A stretch of DNA of 64,000 bases from Psococerastis gibbosa (GCA_963971405.1 OZ020492.1:6882001-6946000); one strand, 5' to 3'; shown: positions 23,839-36,233, counted from the first letter of the stretch. Notes: generated from the letters alone by a model not told the origin. A program made the numbers and translations.

Positions 23839-24220
23839 GAGGATATGCTGGGTTATGTAGAGAATTGGCACCCCAAGGTAAAATACTATTCATTTTTTAT
23901 TTCACTAACTCAGTAAGTTATTAAAAATTTGGCTCATCTAAGTTGTAGAAGACTACATCGTGCATCAAATAATCGGGTATTTTTACTTTTCGGTTTTGTA
24001 GTTCTTCCAAAAATTCTATTTTACGCTAAACTTTTGTTTTTTATGAAGGAACTAAGGAACCAAAAATTTGATATTTCCTATTAACTGATGCATGAAGTTG
24101 TCTTCTACAACTTACATGAGTTAAATCTTTAATAACTTGCTTTGTTAATTAAATAAAAAATAAAAGAGTCAATAAAAACAACAAATTTTGGGGTGCTAAT
24201 TTTCTACGTAGCATGTCCTC
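23839..24220. mobile_element. TTAA-type palindromic MITE, copy 1
   Basis: Both ends are inverted versions of GAGGACATGCTACGTAGAAA followed by TTGGCACCCCAA, with long imperfect arms including AAGTTGTAGAAGACTAC. TTAA flanks the right end (24221-24224) and a degraded TTAC the left. TTAA target sites are typical of piggyBac-type elements; no transposase is encoded. Confidence 0.87.
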
Positions 24221-24543
24221 TTAATAGATCTCAGCTAGGTGAAACTGCGAAATTCATTCAACGGTGTTTCACAAAAATAATGAAAAATGTTATTTATTTT
24301 ATTAATTACACAACCTAAGTCTACTTAGCCTATGGCTAGAATGATAAAAATTGAAATGAACAATAAAGTTAATTATGTATTAGGCGGGCAGTATCTTCCG
24401 CTATTGCTACAACTATCCACGTCGCTATAGCACTTGATTGTTCCACTTTAGTTGTAATTGGAAAAAAGTTTTTTTTTTTTAAATTATTTATGCATCAAAC
24501 TTGGAAGCGTTGTTAAATTAATCAAGAATAGGCAATATAGAAA

Positions 24544-24676
24544 CAGGGACGGATCCAACCAATTTTGGGGGGGGGGGGTAGTTGGGGGGTCAAAATAGAA
24601 TAAACATGTGCAGTATCGATTAAATAAAAGCTCAATAAATTAACTAACAATAGATTTACTAAATTATAAGGGATCC
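24544..24676. mobile_element. MITE-like element, CAGGGACGGATCC family
   Basis: Starts CAGGGACGGATCCAACCAAT followed by a run of about 12 G. Interior TAGATTTACTAAATT is shared with 12739-12875 and, inverted, with 59291-59466. Only one clear end. Confidence 0.6.
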
Positions 24677-25560
24677 ATCCACATTGTCATTAAATTTAAT
24701 ACCTGCATGGGCATTACAAGTAATTATATTATTGTACAGCAAGAGTCGGAAAATGTGACAACCCTGTTCCCATAGATGGGACTTATTCTGTAATTAAGGG
24801 CTAGTTGTATCTCTGTTACTTCAGAAAAGAAACTACTACATAAGGTTGGAAGTTTGTAGTAAACAAAAAATAACACGAAGTCACGAGTAATCTAATTATT
24901 TAAGTTTGTAGTGATTGAATCTGTTGTTGGTCAGGTCAATGTATGCACACCTCGGCAAGATTTTGAGTTGTTAAGATCTTAACTGCGTTCAGCCAATTTG
25001 TGTTAATTTATTGCAGAAAATAATGAGTAAACCTTATGCTGAGACGAAGCCGCTCTGTGTCCATCAAATCAATCATATGTAAATGGAGTCATTGTAATGT
25101 GATAGAGTGTTACAAATTTCCTATGTATTCTAATGAAACGCAATGATGCAAATATGCACCAGTCAGCAATAAAACGCTCGACCACCAAGTGCGATCGTCA
25201 CTGTGCCCAACGTGGCGAGGTCAGAACATCCGCTGCCAGGTCCGATATTCTCGAAATTACGGAACAGGCTCGAGCTCTCAAACGGAACAGGGCCGTATTA
25301 ACCTTCCCTGGGCCTCTAGGCAATGAAAAAGGTGACTAACAATGCAGCTAAGAAGTAATAATACTAAATACAAAACACATCATATTTTAAATAACATTTT
25401 AAAATGTTTTAAAATTTTGGTGGGAAAACGCTCTGTTTTAAAAATGTGAGTTTTTCAATATTATGAAAAGCACATTTTTCAAGGTATTATGAAAAGTTTT
25501 AACAAATTACATAATACATTAACTCTTTTAAAAATTTTGGGCCCTCAGGCCACTCTGGGC

Positions 25561-25799
25561 CCTTAGGCAGTACACTCGCAATGGACGCAAATATCGTCCG
25601 CATACAGTATAATTCTGTGCCCAAGCGGGGCAATACTAAGAGTAAGTATAATATTGCACTTAAAACCCCACCTTGCTTAAGTCCTTTGTTAACCGTTACG
25701 GGTGGGCTAAATTTATCTCTTATTCTAATCGATACCTTACGATTGGATAGCGTCGTACTGATGTTGAATATAAGCTCCGGTGGAAAATCTATTTCTGTA
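25561..25799 (-). pseudogene. LINE reverse transcriptase remnant, boxes B and C
   Basis: Minus-strand frame with no ATG start reads FPPELIFNISTTLSNRK, then VTVNKGLKQGGVLSAILY, the GxxQGxxLSxxLx motif that binds template and nucleotide. A frameshift follows and the catalytic YADDI box appears at 25604-25590. The order PPEL..I..L, GLKQG, YADD is that of RTE/L1-like non-LTR enzymes. A frameshift lies upstream too. Dead remnant. Confidence 0.75.
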
Positions 25800-25938
25800 T
25801 GTCATATAAAATATCAAATTGCACCCAATCACTAGCTCGGAGATCATTAACAGTGTGACGCATTAAGAGACCATCGGACACGCTGCTATCTGTGTCTGTA
25901 CATAATCAAATTTAACAGAAAATAATTATTGGAGAGTC

Positions 25939-26083
25939 ATCGACTTCGATGGCCAGGTGGTAACGTGCTTGCACTTGTGCGAGTCTTTACACGCCATGCG
26001 ATGGGAGACGTGTCGTAACTCAACACGGGTACTAACCTACAGAGGCGACTGAAGAGGTCAATCGGATACATTCATTAAATTGT
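25939..26083 (+). mobile_element. SINE-2 copy, near consensus
   Basis: CGACTTCGATGGCCAGGTGG, then TTGCACTTGTGCGAGTC, ACGCCATGCGATGGGAGACG, TCGTAACTCAACACGGGTAC, AGAGGCGACTGAAGAGGTCA. The 3' stem-loop is cut short. Confidence 0.85.
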
Positions 26084-26183
26084 GAATGTGATCCAATGAC
26101 CACAAATCGGCGTTTCTTCAGCCCGTGCTAATTTTTTTGCCTACCCCGACTGTGACTGTGGGGCCGAATGGGAAGATCCAAAC

Positions 26184-26323
26184 TAGAGTTCCATATAGGC
26201 CTGTATACAATATATATAGGAAACATGGAACATTCACTCCCTCCAAAAAATATATTTTTGAATCTGAGGCGTCACCTGCCACGTGTTTTCAATTGCAATA
26301 GGAGACATGGCAGGTGAAACCTG

Positions 26324-26361
<38 letters not shown>

Positions 26362-26406
26362 AGTTTTGGCGGGAATGTCCCATCTCTTCTATATGGAACT
26401 CCAATG
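26184..26406. mobile_element. Palindromic MITE-like element with internal poly(A)
   Basis: Ends AGAGTTCCATATAG and the inverse CTATATGGAACTCC. Inside lie a second inverted pair (TCACCTGCCACGTG / CATGGCAGGTGA) and more than 30 consecutive A (around 26329-26360) on the right side. A related end (AGATGGGAAATTCACTTCCC followed by GCCAAAA) occurs at 10763-10790. Sits between two SINE-2 copies. Confidence 0.65.
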
Positions 26407-26426
26407 TAAACGACATTCCTTTTTTT

Positions 26427-26583
26427 AATGGCCAGATGGTAGGGTACTTGTACTTCTACGAGTCTCTACACGCCATGTGATCGGAGATGTGTCGTAACTC
26501 AACACGGGTACTAACCTACAGAGGCGACTGAAGAAGTCAATCGGATTCATTCATTAAATTGTTTGTATGCAATTAACCTTTTT
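26427..26583 (+). mobile_element. SINE-2 copy
   Basis: ATGGCCAGATGGTAGGGTAC head, the same body, and 3' region through GTTTGTATGCAATTAACC. Separated from the copy at 25939 by a palindromic MITE. Confidence 0.85.
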
Positions 26584-27081
26584 GAAAAAAAAGGAAATAA
26601 AATGTCCCCGCTTTGACAAGAATCGCCAAATTTTAGTTAAAAAAACTTGAAAAGAATGGTTTTTGACCTAACTGTTCAGCGTGTGCAATAAATTCAATTT
26701 CCTTTTATAAGAACTGTCGTATTTTGGTTGGCCCATGGTGGGGTTTAACATTTCAATTCAATTTCTTGTATAATTTTTGCTTGTTTTTTAATTTTTAATT
26801 TTGTTGTTGTTTTCCTTTAAACTTGGAATTATTTACTGATTTTGGTATGGTTCCAATTATATGCACTTGTAAGTAACGGGTTAAAGAGAGAGAGAAAAAT
26901 ATACTATAGAAGAAATGTTCCTCTACAATTTGTTGTATAGTGTGTTGAAACTTCATCTTATGAAGCTCCCTAATGGGTTGAGATCGTTAGATAATTTCAA
27001 TTTATTGATTTTTTTATACGCAATTTAACCGTAAAATACTAAATTGCTGGTAGGATACTCCAAAAGGAACTTTTTTTTTTA

Positions 27082-27246
27082 TAAAAGGTTAATCGCATAC
27101 AAACAATTTAATGAATGCACCCGTTAAACCTATTCAGTCGCCTCTGTAGTACCCGTGTTGAGTTTCGACACGTCTCCGATCACATGGTGTGTAGAGACTT
27201 GCACAAGTATACAAAAGCACGCTAGCACCTTGCCATCGAAGTCAAT
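27082..27246 (-). mobile_element. SINE-2 copy
   Basis: Minus-oriented: GGTTAATCGCATACAAACAA, CAGTCGCCTCTGTAGTACCC, GAGACTTGCACAAGTATAC, CTTGCCATCGAAGTC. It lies in opposite orientation to the two copies near 26 kb. Confidence 0.83.
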
Positions 27247-28149
27247 AAGCCGATGCACTGAAAACAAGGCTAAAAACATATGACTGCTGAATAACTTCCA
27301 ATGGGTTAACCAACTTTCGGCGTACAGACAAATTTCGCCCTGGCTGCGAATTATAATGATAAAAGTTAAGCATGACAAAAACCTTTACAGATACAGGCTA
27401 CAGCTGGTATTTTGAAACACAACGAATGATTTCAGATACAAGGGGATGTACCCCACACTTCCCCTCCCTCCCCCCCCCCCCTCGCTCCTGTCAAATGCAT
27501 TTCACTCATCTGTTATCCAGCACAACGATTCCAGATTCTTATTAACGTTTTCACTTTTTATATAAATTTCTCCCTCAGTCCACTCCAAACCTTCCCCTAC
27601 CACTTTTCGCATCATCAGGATGCATCCACTTATAGTATCTCTAAGTTTGCAGTAATAGCTGGTTCAAGTACTGTCAACTCCTGTCTGAGCGGGCCAAATG
27701 CTTTGGGACTGTATTATACCTTATTAATGGATTTAAGAAAGAAAACAGACATACTCCCATATTACACACTCGTCAATCAAATAAATATGGGTCCAGGTAA
27801 AATTCGAAGGGTGTAATCGGGGCCAACGGGAAAAAAACAGAGTAACTGTGCTCGAAAGCTTCCTTTTTTTCTGAATGTTTTATTATGGGTTTAGGGCTAC
27901 CATGGCAGCTAGCTCTGTCAACGACCCCATTGATTTGTAGGACATGAGTGGTAATGATTCCCCATGAATTTTTCTCTCAGGGAAGCTTACTTACACTTTG
28001 GGTGTCCGAGCCTACGATACGTTTTTACAAAATGTTGCGGTCTGGTTATTGGCTTGACCATGATCCGCACACGACCCAGTGAGAATGAGGGATTGGGCGT
28101 TCCTGGTAACAGTGGGTGTCACCTCGCCGGGCAATCTTTCCAACACCAG

Positions 28150-28260
28150 TTTTCCTAGATGCAAACCAAAAACGGCTACAAGCGACAGTGGACAAGCCAA
28201 GAGATCCTTACCATTTAGACCATTGTAACAAGCGTGAGCCCGACTTAGCCAAGTTCGTGA
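28150..28260 (+). repeat. R4 repeat, diverged
   Basis: CGGCTACAAGCGACAGTGGA, CTTACCATTTAGACCATTGT, GACTTAGCCAAGTTCGTGAA match the R4 order. Confidence 0.6.
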
Positions 28261-28803
28261 ACGAGTAAAAAAAAAAACACTTTACCAAGACATTGCAGGG
28301 ACTCTTGGGGCTGTGGCGTGGGTGGAGCATACAATTTACTGACATCTTTTCATTACTTTTCAACATAGCACGATGATTTGAAGACGAGTGTCAGTTTAGA
28401 AGAAGTGTCATAGGTTTTTAACCCCCTAAAGAGTTGAAAGTAATAGACGAAAACTCATGTACTTTCAGAACTTATCTCTACAGTATTTGTCGATAAAGAT
28501 CTTGCCATCACAGAATGAAATAAAATAATGATGTAGAAAGAAAAGAATACGACTTAGAAAAGGAGCAAGATGAAAATTGCAGGATGAATAGACAAGAGAG
28601 GGAAATATTTGATAAAAACCTGGGAGTGGTAAAAGATATGTATTAGGAGTTAGGCGAGAATGTAACTGAGGTAAACTTGGAAAATGTTCCCGTGAGTATT
28701 GCTCTTGGCGTTGAATTTTCTATTTCGCTGAGGGAGTGACAGGATTCCATATACTTGAAGCACATATACCCTCAGCACCATGTATCCTTATAATTAGCAA
28801 GCC

Positions 28804-28866
28804 AGCCATAGCATCCTACAGGGATTTATCTTTGGCCCATTCATGTATATGATATACATAAGACGG
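28804..28866 (+). pseudogene. LINE reverse transcriptase scrap, box B
   Basis: Plus-strand reading SHSILQGFIFGPFMYMIYIR matches the GVPQGSILGPLLFLIYIND motif of Jockey/CR1-like LINEs with several changes (LQG for PQG). About 20 codons only. Confidence 0.5.
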
Positions 28867-29387
28867 TTTTTATCATTCTACATCCCCTCTCGCTTCAATA
28901 TTTAAATCCTTTACATATTAATTTTATTGAACTTGAAATTAGGATCTTGCCGCTTTGACTTTCCCTCGAGAAGTCAGCAGTGTGTGTTTGAATATCGTAT
29001 TTATATATGTTCTTCCCCCTTTCCTCAATATTTCTCTGACTGCACTGAACACCCTTCAAAATCTATTCAGACCCAAAATCTTGAGCTTTTTATATAGTCC
29101 TTTTACATTTCAATCGAATAATTTTTTTCTTCAGTCTGTTTAACTTTTCCCTTTATCTCTTCATATTTGCTAATAAATTGTTAGAAAAAAATTAAATCAA
29201 AAGTCAATATTTTATTTCGGGTTTCCTTTCGTCTGATTTAGGATTTTTTTTGCTCATACGCTCATGCTCCCTGGAGTGATAAATTCCCAGACAATTTTGA
29301 GACGACTTCACTTCAGACTATTGAGATGTGGGTGTGTGTGTGTTTGAGAGAAATAAAGAGAGAGACAGAGCAATGTAACAGAAAAGG

Positions 29388-29515
29388 CTTTCACGGCCGG
29401 AGTCGAAAGAAGAACCAGTAGAATCCGGGCTGATAGGTCGTGGTCGAAATGAAAGCGAACTTCCAAACGTTTCGTCAACATCTGCGGTCGGCATCTTCAG
29501 TGGAACTTGGAACGT
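29388..29515 (+). repeat. Interspersed repeat (GTTTCGTCAACATCTGCGG family)
   Basis: Carries CACGGCCGGAGTCGAAAG, GTAGAATCCGGGCTGATAGG, CGTGGTCG and AAACGTTTCGTCAACATCTG then CATCTTCAGTGGAA. The same block order appears at 6690-6770 and in part at 46705-46815. Such sequences are common in arthropod genomes; I cannot assign the element class. Confidence 0.6.
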
Positions 29516-30049
29516 GGAAGAGACAGAGCAGTCATGCCATTGGCGTAAGTCTATTTATAGTGTATTATATTGTACATATTAATCAGATCATTTATTTGTT
29601 TTAGCCCCCTACATGGTCAAATAGAGCATAACAAGTTTATAAAAATATTTTACGATACAAAATTAAATTTTCAAAAGTACAGTGCAGCGTTCAAGACTGT
29701 AGCCTTGACCCTATTGTTATAGAACAATTTCTAATGTTAAATGTGAAATTGTGACTTATGTTCAAGAACTATGCGATTTCTGCTAATAAGCTAATGAAGA
29801 TTAATTATTGGGAAAGACAATGAACGCCAATCATGGCATATCGGCCATTGAAGATTACGACTTAAAAATGGTGGGGAGTAAAATGGGATAGCTATGATAA
29901 ATGATACTTAAGGCGCACTCTATAATTTTCTCCTCTATGGGAAGGAGCAAAATCGATGATCACTTGGCTGCCCCAGGCTCCTACTAATGACTAGATTTTC
30001 TAGTCCTTAGAAAAAGATTATACTCGTGACGGTATCAATTCAAAACAGA

Positions 30050-30677
30050 GATTTTGACTTTATTTCAATGAGGTACGCAGCCACGAGAGCTATGGGACTG
30101 TCTGTTATTGGTGAATTGGTGATGGCCTGGGAAAAAAATTAAGCGCACTAAGGTTGGAGTATGATTTTGAAAAATCTTGACTTGACGCGGTGTTTGGTTG
30201 GTTTCCAAGCCGAACTCGAAGCCAAGCCAAGCTAAAGCTTGCTTTAGGGAGTTTGGCACATTGGACCGTAATAATGATAAAGCTTAAAATACGGTAATGT
30301 ACAGGTATATACTGCACACTCATACATAGATGTTAGAAAAATACACATATATTATATGTTTTATGCATGTTATATAATTATGTTGCATAAAAATATAATT
30401 ATATATACATATACATAGAATACACATACATAGATTTCGACACTATTTCAAAGAAGTTCGCAGCCACAAGAGCTATGGGACCGTCTGTTATTGGTGAATT
30501 TGTGATGGACTTAAAACAAGTCAAGCTGTCTCTTGGCTAGCCTGGACAAATTAAGAGCACTTAGTTTGGAGTTTGGGTTGAAAAATCTTGACTTGAAGCG
30601 GTGTTTGGTTAGTTTCCAAGCCGAACTCCAAGCCAAGCTAATGCTTGCTTCAGTCAGGTTGGCACATTGCTGCCAAA
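30050..30677 (+). repeat. Two direct repeats of about 220-250 bp, 379 bp period
   Basis: 30050-30266 and 30429-30677 share CGCAGCCACRAGAGCTATGG, TCTGTTATTGGTGAATT, GCGGTGTTTGGTTRGTTTCC, AAGCCGAACTC and AGTTTGGCACATTG-like ends. The second unit has about 35 extra bases inside. They are separated by AT-rich sequence. Confidence 0.85.
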
Positions 30678-33135
30678 TTCAATTTTTTTAAGACAGTCGG
30701 AAAGGTTTCCACACTGGGGTGCTCGAGCAACACTACATCTACCTCAGGTACACCACGACATAGCGCACAATTTTTATAATAAAAAAAGTAGCGAACATTA
30801 ATTAACACCGAATTAAAAAGTAATCAACAAAGAAGAAGTGAAAATGCGCAGCATACAGAACGGACAATGGTAGAGATGCGGACTAAGAAACGAAAAGTCG
30901 ATGTTCAGGAAGATATAAAAGGAACAATTTTCTGCTGGGCCTGGATCCACACAACCCCAAAGTTAACATACCCTCACATCGAAAAACAATTGCACTGACT
31001 AGCGAGGAAATTCTTACAGCCATGTTAAAAAATGTATCGAATTTTCGTCTGATCCCCCCCCCACCTGAAAAAATATTCAAAAAACACCCCAGACGACATC
31101 CTAAATATAATATAGACCTTTGCAGCTGCAGCTGTACTGCTGCCTTTTAGCCTTCCACGTAAAAGGAAGAAGTTACTGAATTAAATCATGTTATCGGTTA
31201 TATTTTCAATGTAATAATAACAATCACAATTGACGAATTTATTGAATTAGTTGGAAATGCCAGAGATAATACGGAGTCGGCGCTAAGTGAAACAGATGTG
31301 GGCATTGCATGTCTATACTTCGGAATGAGTCACATCCTGTGGGCACCGACTGATTAGGCCGAGCTGCATCTAATAATGACTTTTTAATTGACATACTCAT
31401 AGTCTCATACATTTTTTGCCACAGTTTCCAGAAGAAAAAAAATGTTAGTATAAGTAAACTGAAAATACCAGTGACGTTAAGTAAATAATTAAATTTTTTT
31501 ACGCGTTCGGCGCTGTATTGCGTCATAAACACCGAGTCGTTTTTATTATTTGGAAGGCCTAGATTTATTAGTAGGCCTATTCGTGTCGTAGCTACTGAGT
31601 AACGATCCCACATACTCTTAACCAGATTTTTTTTTTTGGGGGGGGGGGAGGTCACACGTCTGGAAAATTGAAAGTGTAAAGCCAAGAGCTATCGAGGGGA
31701 AGGGCAGCAGCCCCCTTGGATACATCAAACATTAATATTGACATCAGTCCGTAACTCCGAAATTGGCAACATTATACATTAAAATAGTCAAGTTTCTGCT
31801 ATAAATTGATTTTTTTTAAATTAATGCGAAAAAAACTTTCATATTTGTATTTATTCATTTATTTATTAAGTTTTTTCTATGAATTTGTTTTATTACCTCC
31901 TGGAGGGGGGAGGCTAGGCATGTACCTGGGGTTAGCTAAGCCCCCCCCCCCCACACCCCCTCTAATTACGCCAATGGTTGCGACATCTAACTATATAGAG
32001 TTTCGCGCAAGTACGAGCAAACCACCTCCTATGCCACCGAAGATGATTCGGGAGATCTGTATAAAACAACAGTTTCCTCTTAAAAAGATATAAATTCAAT
32101 TTGAAAACAAAAATTCAGTAAAAATAAAACCCGTTGCACAGGTTGGAATTAAATGATTCGTTTTAAACTGAAATACCTTTGTAACCTCAATCAATGTCAA
32201 TAGACGCATTTTTTAGGTTTAATCGGTAAAATTTCCATGTATTTAATCCAAAAAAGTTCCCCACCCTTTTAAAAACACTGTAGCAAATTCCTGTCGGCGG
32301 CTTCCACAAACTAATAAAATACAAACCGATATAGGCAAAACAGAATCCCGTTTATTTCATAGCTTTTAAAGGAAGCTTTCGGAGTTATATTGAGCACTGT
32401 CTATTTTTCGGCAAAGTATCAATGCGAAATCCCGAGAACGTATAGGCTTGGGCAAGTTATCTAGGGGACCTATCAAAATCCTGTATGAATCCAACACGCA
32501 TCTATTACATTGACAGTTTGAAAACTCAATCAACATACAGTATGTGATAATTCAGTTGTCTATGGGTCTACAGACGGCTGTATAGCATAACTAATTGCTT
32601 ATTGCTGTGGCTCGATTCGACATGCTAGCGTAGAATTTTTTATTTATTTAAAAGAGTCCTGTCTTCAGTTCTAAACCCACGACCATATTTTCAATTTTTT
32701 TTGTCCCTTTTTAGAGTGACACCTTGAACCTCTGGAATTTCCAGTTGCATTGTTTCCTAAATTTACTCAATTAATCTAACAAAGGCCAAAATTGACCTAT
32801 GGCCTCAGCCCTCCCTTCCCAATATTTTTCCTGGTCAATGATGACCTTTTGACTAACAGACTAATTTAGTGTTCCAATTGTGAAGAGTTTCCGAATTTTG
32901 CCCTTAATTTTTTGCTACAGGCCACAGAATGACAGAATTTTGCGTTAAATAAAATACTACCTAAACATTTCAAGTGGCTTTGTCGCGTTATGAAGATGAT
33001 AACTGCGTAGTTTTATAAACAGTACGAAATTTTATAATCCACTCTCGCTACTTTTGCCTTTTTCAGATAGGGGCGCCATTTTCTTGCCCCATGCTGACAG
33101 AATCAAACGGGAATTGGCAAAAGGATCATCTTGAA

Positions 33136-33284
33136 GGAAGAGCGGGAGTTCCTTCCTCCTTCATGACGTCAGGACACCATTGGGTTCTAGATGGCTTGTT
33201 TGAGCACCGGTTGAATCTCTCGCTGGACCGGATATGTACAATCATCGTCCAAGGACGAACAGGAGTTCCTCCTTCATGATGTCT
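33136..33284 (+). repeat. Short direct repeats GGAGTTCCTCCTTCATGA
   Basis: GGGAGTTCCTTCCTCCTTCA at about 33141 and AGGAGTTCCTCCTTCATGAT at about 33260 repeat with flanking similarity, 118 bp apart. Origin unclear. Confidence 0.5.
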
Positions 33285-33309
33285 TTCAAGGACATTGTAA
33301 TTTTTGAAT

Positions 33310-33541
33310 GACTTGTTATGGCCCACAGATCCTTTGTCCAATGCCAACGACCCCATGGATTTCGGACATTATTTGTATTGTTTCCGTATGAATTTTTGGC
33401 CATTGGCAAACTAGTATATCGTACGTTCTCGATGTCAACCTACCCCGGTTACAAGCGATAATGCAGAAGCTGAGACAAGCTTACCATTGAAGCACTGAAA
33501 CAGGGGAAAGCATGACTTAACCAAGTACAGATACGAGTGCT
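33310..33541 (+). repeat. R4 repeat, full
   Basis: CCAATGCCAACGACCCCATG, GGCCATTGGCAAACTAGTAT, CTCGATGTCAACCTACCCCG, GAGACAAGCTTACCATTGAA, CATGACTTAACCAAGTACAG. Nearest to consensus here. Confidence 0.75.
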
Positions 33542-34555
33542 TTCAAGGACATACTCGGTATATATATACATAGCCTTGTCAGATTTCAAGGCCGTGTAGG
33601 TATTAGCATAGAACCATCAGTGGACCTTGACTACACCAGTTGGACGCGGTTCAAGGTCGCCATCTATGCTGTATGAAGAGTTTATTGAACTTGAAGCTTT
33701 AACCCCTTTACTGGTCTCTAATACACGCTAAATATGACTCAGCCCCAACTTGGGGAATCGAAATAACCGTCACCCCTCAAAAACTTTCAAACTACACAGC
33801 GATCAATCTCCTCACACAATAAATTCGAATAAGACTTTCAGAAACGGCGAATAAAATGCATAAATACCAGTATAAAAACGTTAATGAACATAAGAAACAA
33901 CGAGAGAGGAGGCTCATTTTACATTTCAGCACGAATGATTGGGAAAATACATAGACGAAACAGCTAACAAGAGCGCACCCCTATGTAATATTTCAATTTG
34001 TGCTACCAACTATTTAAAACTGGGGAACTCTGAAAAAGCGATTAGTAAAAAGTATCGGTAAACGTAAGAAGAAGGCTTACGGTTTAAATTAAAGGATTGT
34101 TCAACAGGCTTTTATGTTTCGTAAGATGTGATTGATTGGGAAAAACAAATGGATTTTAAAATGACATAACGCCCAATGAGCCATGTGTAGATTGCCCAGT
34201 TATTTTACTTTGCTAGATGGTACATTGATTAGGGAGACGTTAGAAAGGGTATAGCAGCCGTCTAGATTTTGGGGTATGAGGGGGGGGGGTAGCCGATATC
34301 CCTTCACTCATACTCTGACCATATAATCCATTCATGTTAACTTGGCACAACCCCTATTTATTTGCACGCTAGTCTTGCATGATAAAATCAAAAATTAACG
34401 AGATGTAAAAAATCAGCCTTTAAAACTATACCTACAACGTATAGACTAGAACAAAGGAGATGGTATAGGCTACTATGCTCAAGATGTAAAACTGTATTTT
34501 TTGCGTATTATTTATTCCATTTTGCAGATTAAAAATTATTTCACTAATAATTACT

Positions 34556-35275
34556 TTTTGGAAGGACTTTTTATGCACTTAGGCCCATTGGTCTCCTGCC
34601 CAATGCCAACGACCCCATGAATTTCGGATATTATTTATATTGTTTCCAGATGGATTTTTGACCATTGGTAAAATAGTATGCTTTCTCGATAAACCAGCTA
34701 CAAGCGATAATGGACAAGCTGAGACAAGCTTACCATTGAAGCAATAAAGCAGGCGAAAGCTTGACTACGGCGGGTATTTCACATACGTACATCGTCAATG
34801 AAAATTATGAAATTGAAGGACATTTCAATTTTTCATTGATGGCGGCCATTCCACATGTTTTCTCAAAAATTGACAATTTTCTATTGAAACGTATTTGAAA
34901 TTTTTGAAATTTGTTTGAATTGGTTTTTTTGAAATTTTGTTTGTATTTGTTTTCTTCGTACACTTATTATTTTTAATAAAACCTAATAATAGTAGGAGAT
35001 CCGAAGTATGATCGACCTTCACCGATCTGTTTAATGAATGAAAACTGTTTTAAAAAAAAAATCAATTAAAATAATTGTACTTGACACACTTGACACATCC
35101 CATGACGCCATTTTTTAATTTTAGTCTGTTTGTTTGTGATTTTACTCTATGATCAATTGATCATTGATCAATTTTAACAATAGCATAGAGTAAAATTGAA
35201 ATGTCTTTCAATTTCATAATTTTCATTGACGATGTACGTATGTGGAATACCCGCCTTACCCAAGTACAGATACAG
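34556..35275 (+). repeat. R4 repeat split by MITE copy C
   Basis: The repeat runs 34556-34767 (GGAAGGACTTTTTATGCACT ... CGAAAGCTTGACTA), is broken by the foldback element 34768-35256, and resumes at TACCCAAGTACAGATACAG. The undisturbed copy at 33.5 kb reads GACTTAACCAAGTACAG across the same point. Confidence 0.8.
34768..35256. mobile_element. Foldback MITE related to the composite family, copy C
   Basis: Inverted arms of about 67 bp begin GGCGGGTATTCCACATACG and include ACATCGTCAATGAAAATTAT. The centre shares the core of the copies near 11 and 19.8 kb (CCCATGACGCCATTTTTTAA and GATCATTGATCAATTTTAAC), while the arms differ. TA stands on both sides, and the element splits an R4-family repeat (34556-34767 continuing at 35257-35275). 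Confidence 0.87.
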
Positions 35276-36157
35276 ATAAGTTCTAACGGTTTAGCAAGGT
35301 GTAGGTTTTGTATTTGACAGTAAAGAATGCAATATAGACAATAAGAAAATAAACTTGAAATGAAGTCATCACAAACTCAGAGATGAGACGATGTCTTCTC
35401 CCTTTTAGGGAACAACTGGAAAAGAGGGGAACTTAGTTAAGAAAACTGCAAGATTCTTCAAAAAGTTCAACACTTGTTTCCCCCTCTTTGACCGCATCTC
35501 TTTTGCTTTTTCATAAAAATCCCACCTTCCTTATACACTTCGTCACTATTCCCCTTTCCAGTTCTACCAACTTCATCAAAACAAAGTGACACTTATTTCC
35601 ACAAACCGTCAATCATCAAAACTAGTTTGGCCGGATTGACAGGACGCCAAGACAAACTATAATAAAGTTTATAAAATCCAAGAGTGAGCTTTTTTTCGGA
35701 ATAGCTGGAAGTTTTTTTTTTCTTATAAAAATGAAAGTTATAACATATTTAAGATACAGTCTTTTAGATGTATTTTCATCCCCTGAGAATACAATTCTTC
35801 AATCTAATGCTAATACAGCTCCTAGATTGAGGTTCCAAAATCGGAAGGTAGATTTCACGTGACACTTTCCATTTCCGTAAATAATTATTGACAACTTTTC
35901 TTGTTGTAGACCTACCAGGAAGAGGAAGGAAGTGCAGTAAATAATACATTATGAGGGCTATTTCATTCATAGGACTAAAAGAAATTAGTTTTGACGGCAG
36001 TAATTTTCCCATAGGGGTGATGGAAAACTCAAATTTTCCAAATTGTCAAATTCATGGGAAATTAAACTACTGAAAATTCCTTATGATATAATGCATAAAA
36101 AAAATGAATATAATAAAATGTTGTCTATATTAATTTGTATAATAATTTGTAACCCAT

Positions 36158-36233
36158 AATAGGTTAGCTGGTAGTGCAGCCCTTCGGGGTAAAGCTCGCC
36201 AATATAAAGACGTTTTTCATTCATTCATTCAAT
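36158..36233 (+). mobile_element. P-family end fragment
   Basis: Carries TAGGTTAGCTGGTAGTGCAG, hairpin GCCCTTCGGGGT, AAGCTCGCCAATATAAAGAC and a CATT repeat tail, matching the end module of P1 and P2. No partner end was recognised on the left. Confidence 0.6.

Noticed and set aside
31239-31685. 148-codon open frame on the minus strand
   Set aside because: It is the second-longest frame, with a hydrophobic patch, but it runs through homopolymer tracts (PPPKKK from a G/T run, FFFFF), shows no family motif I know and no splice context. Most likely chance.
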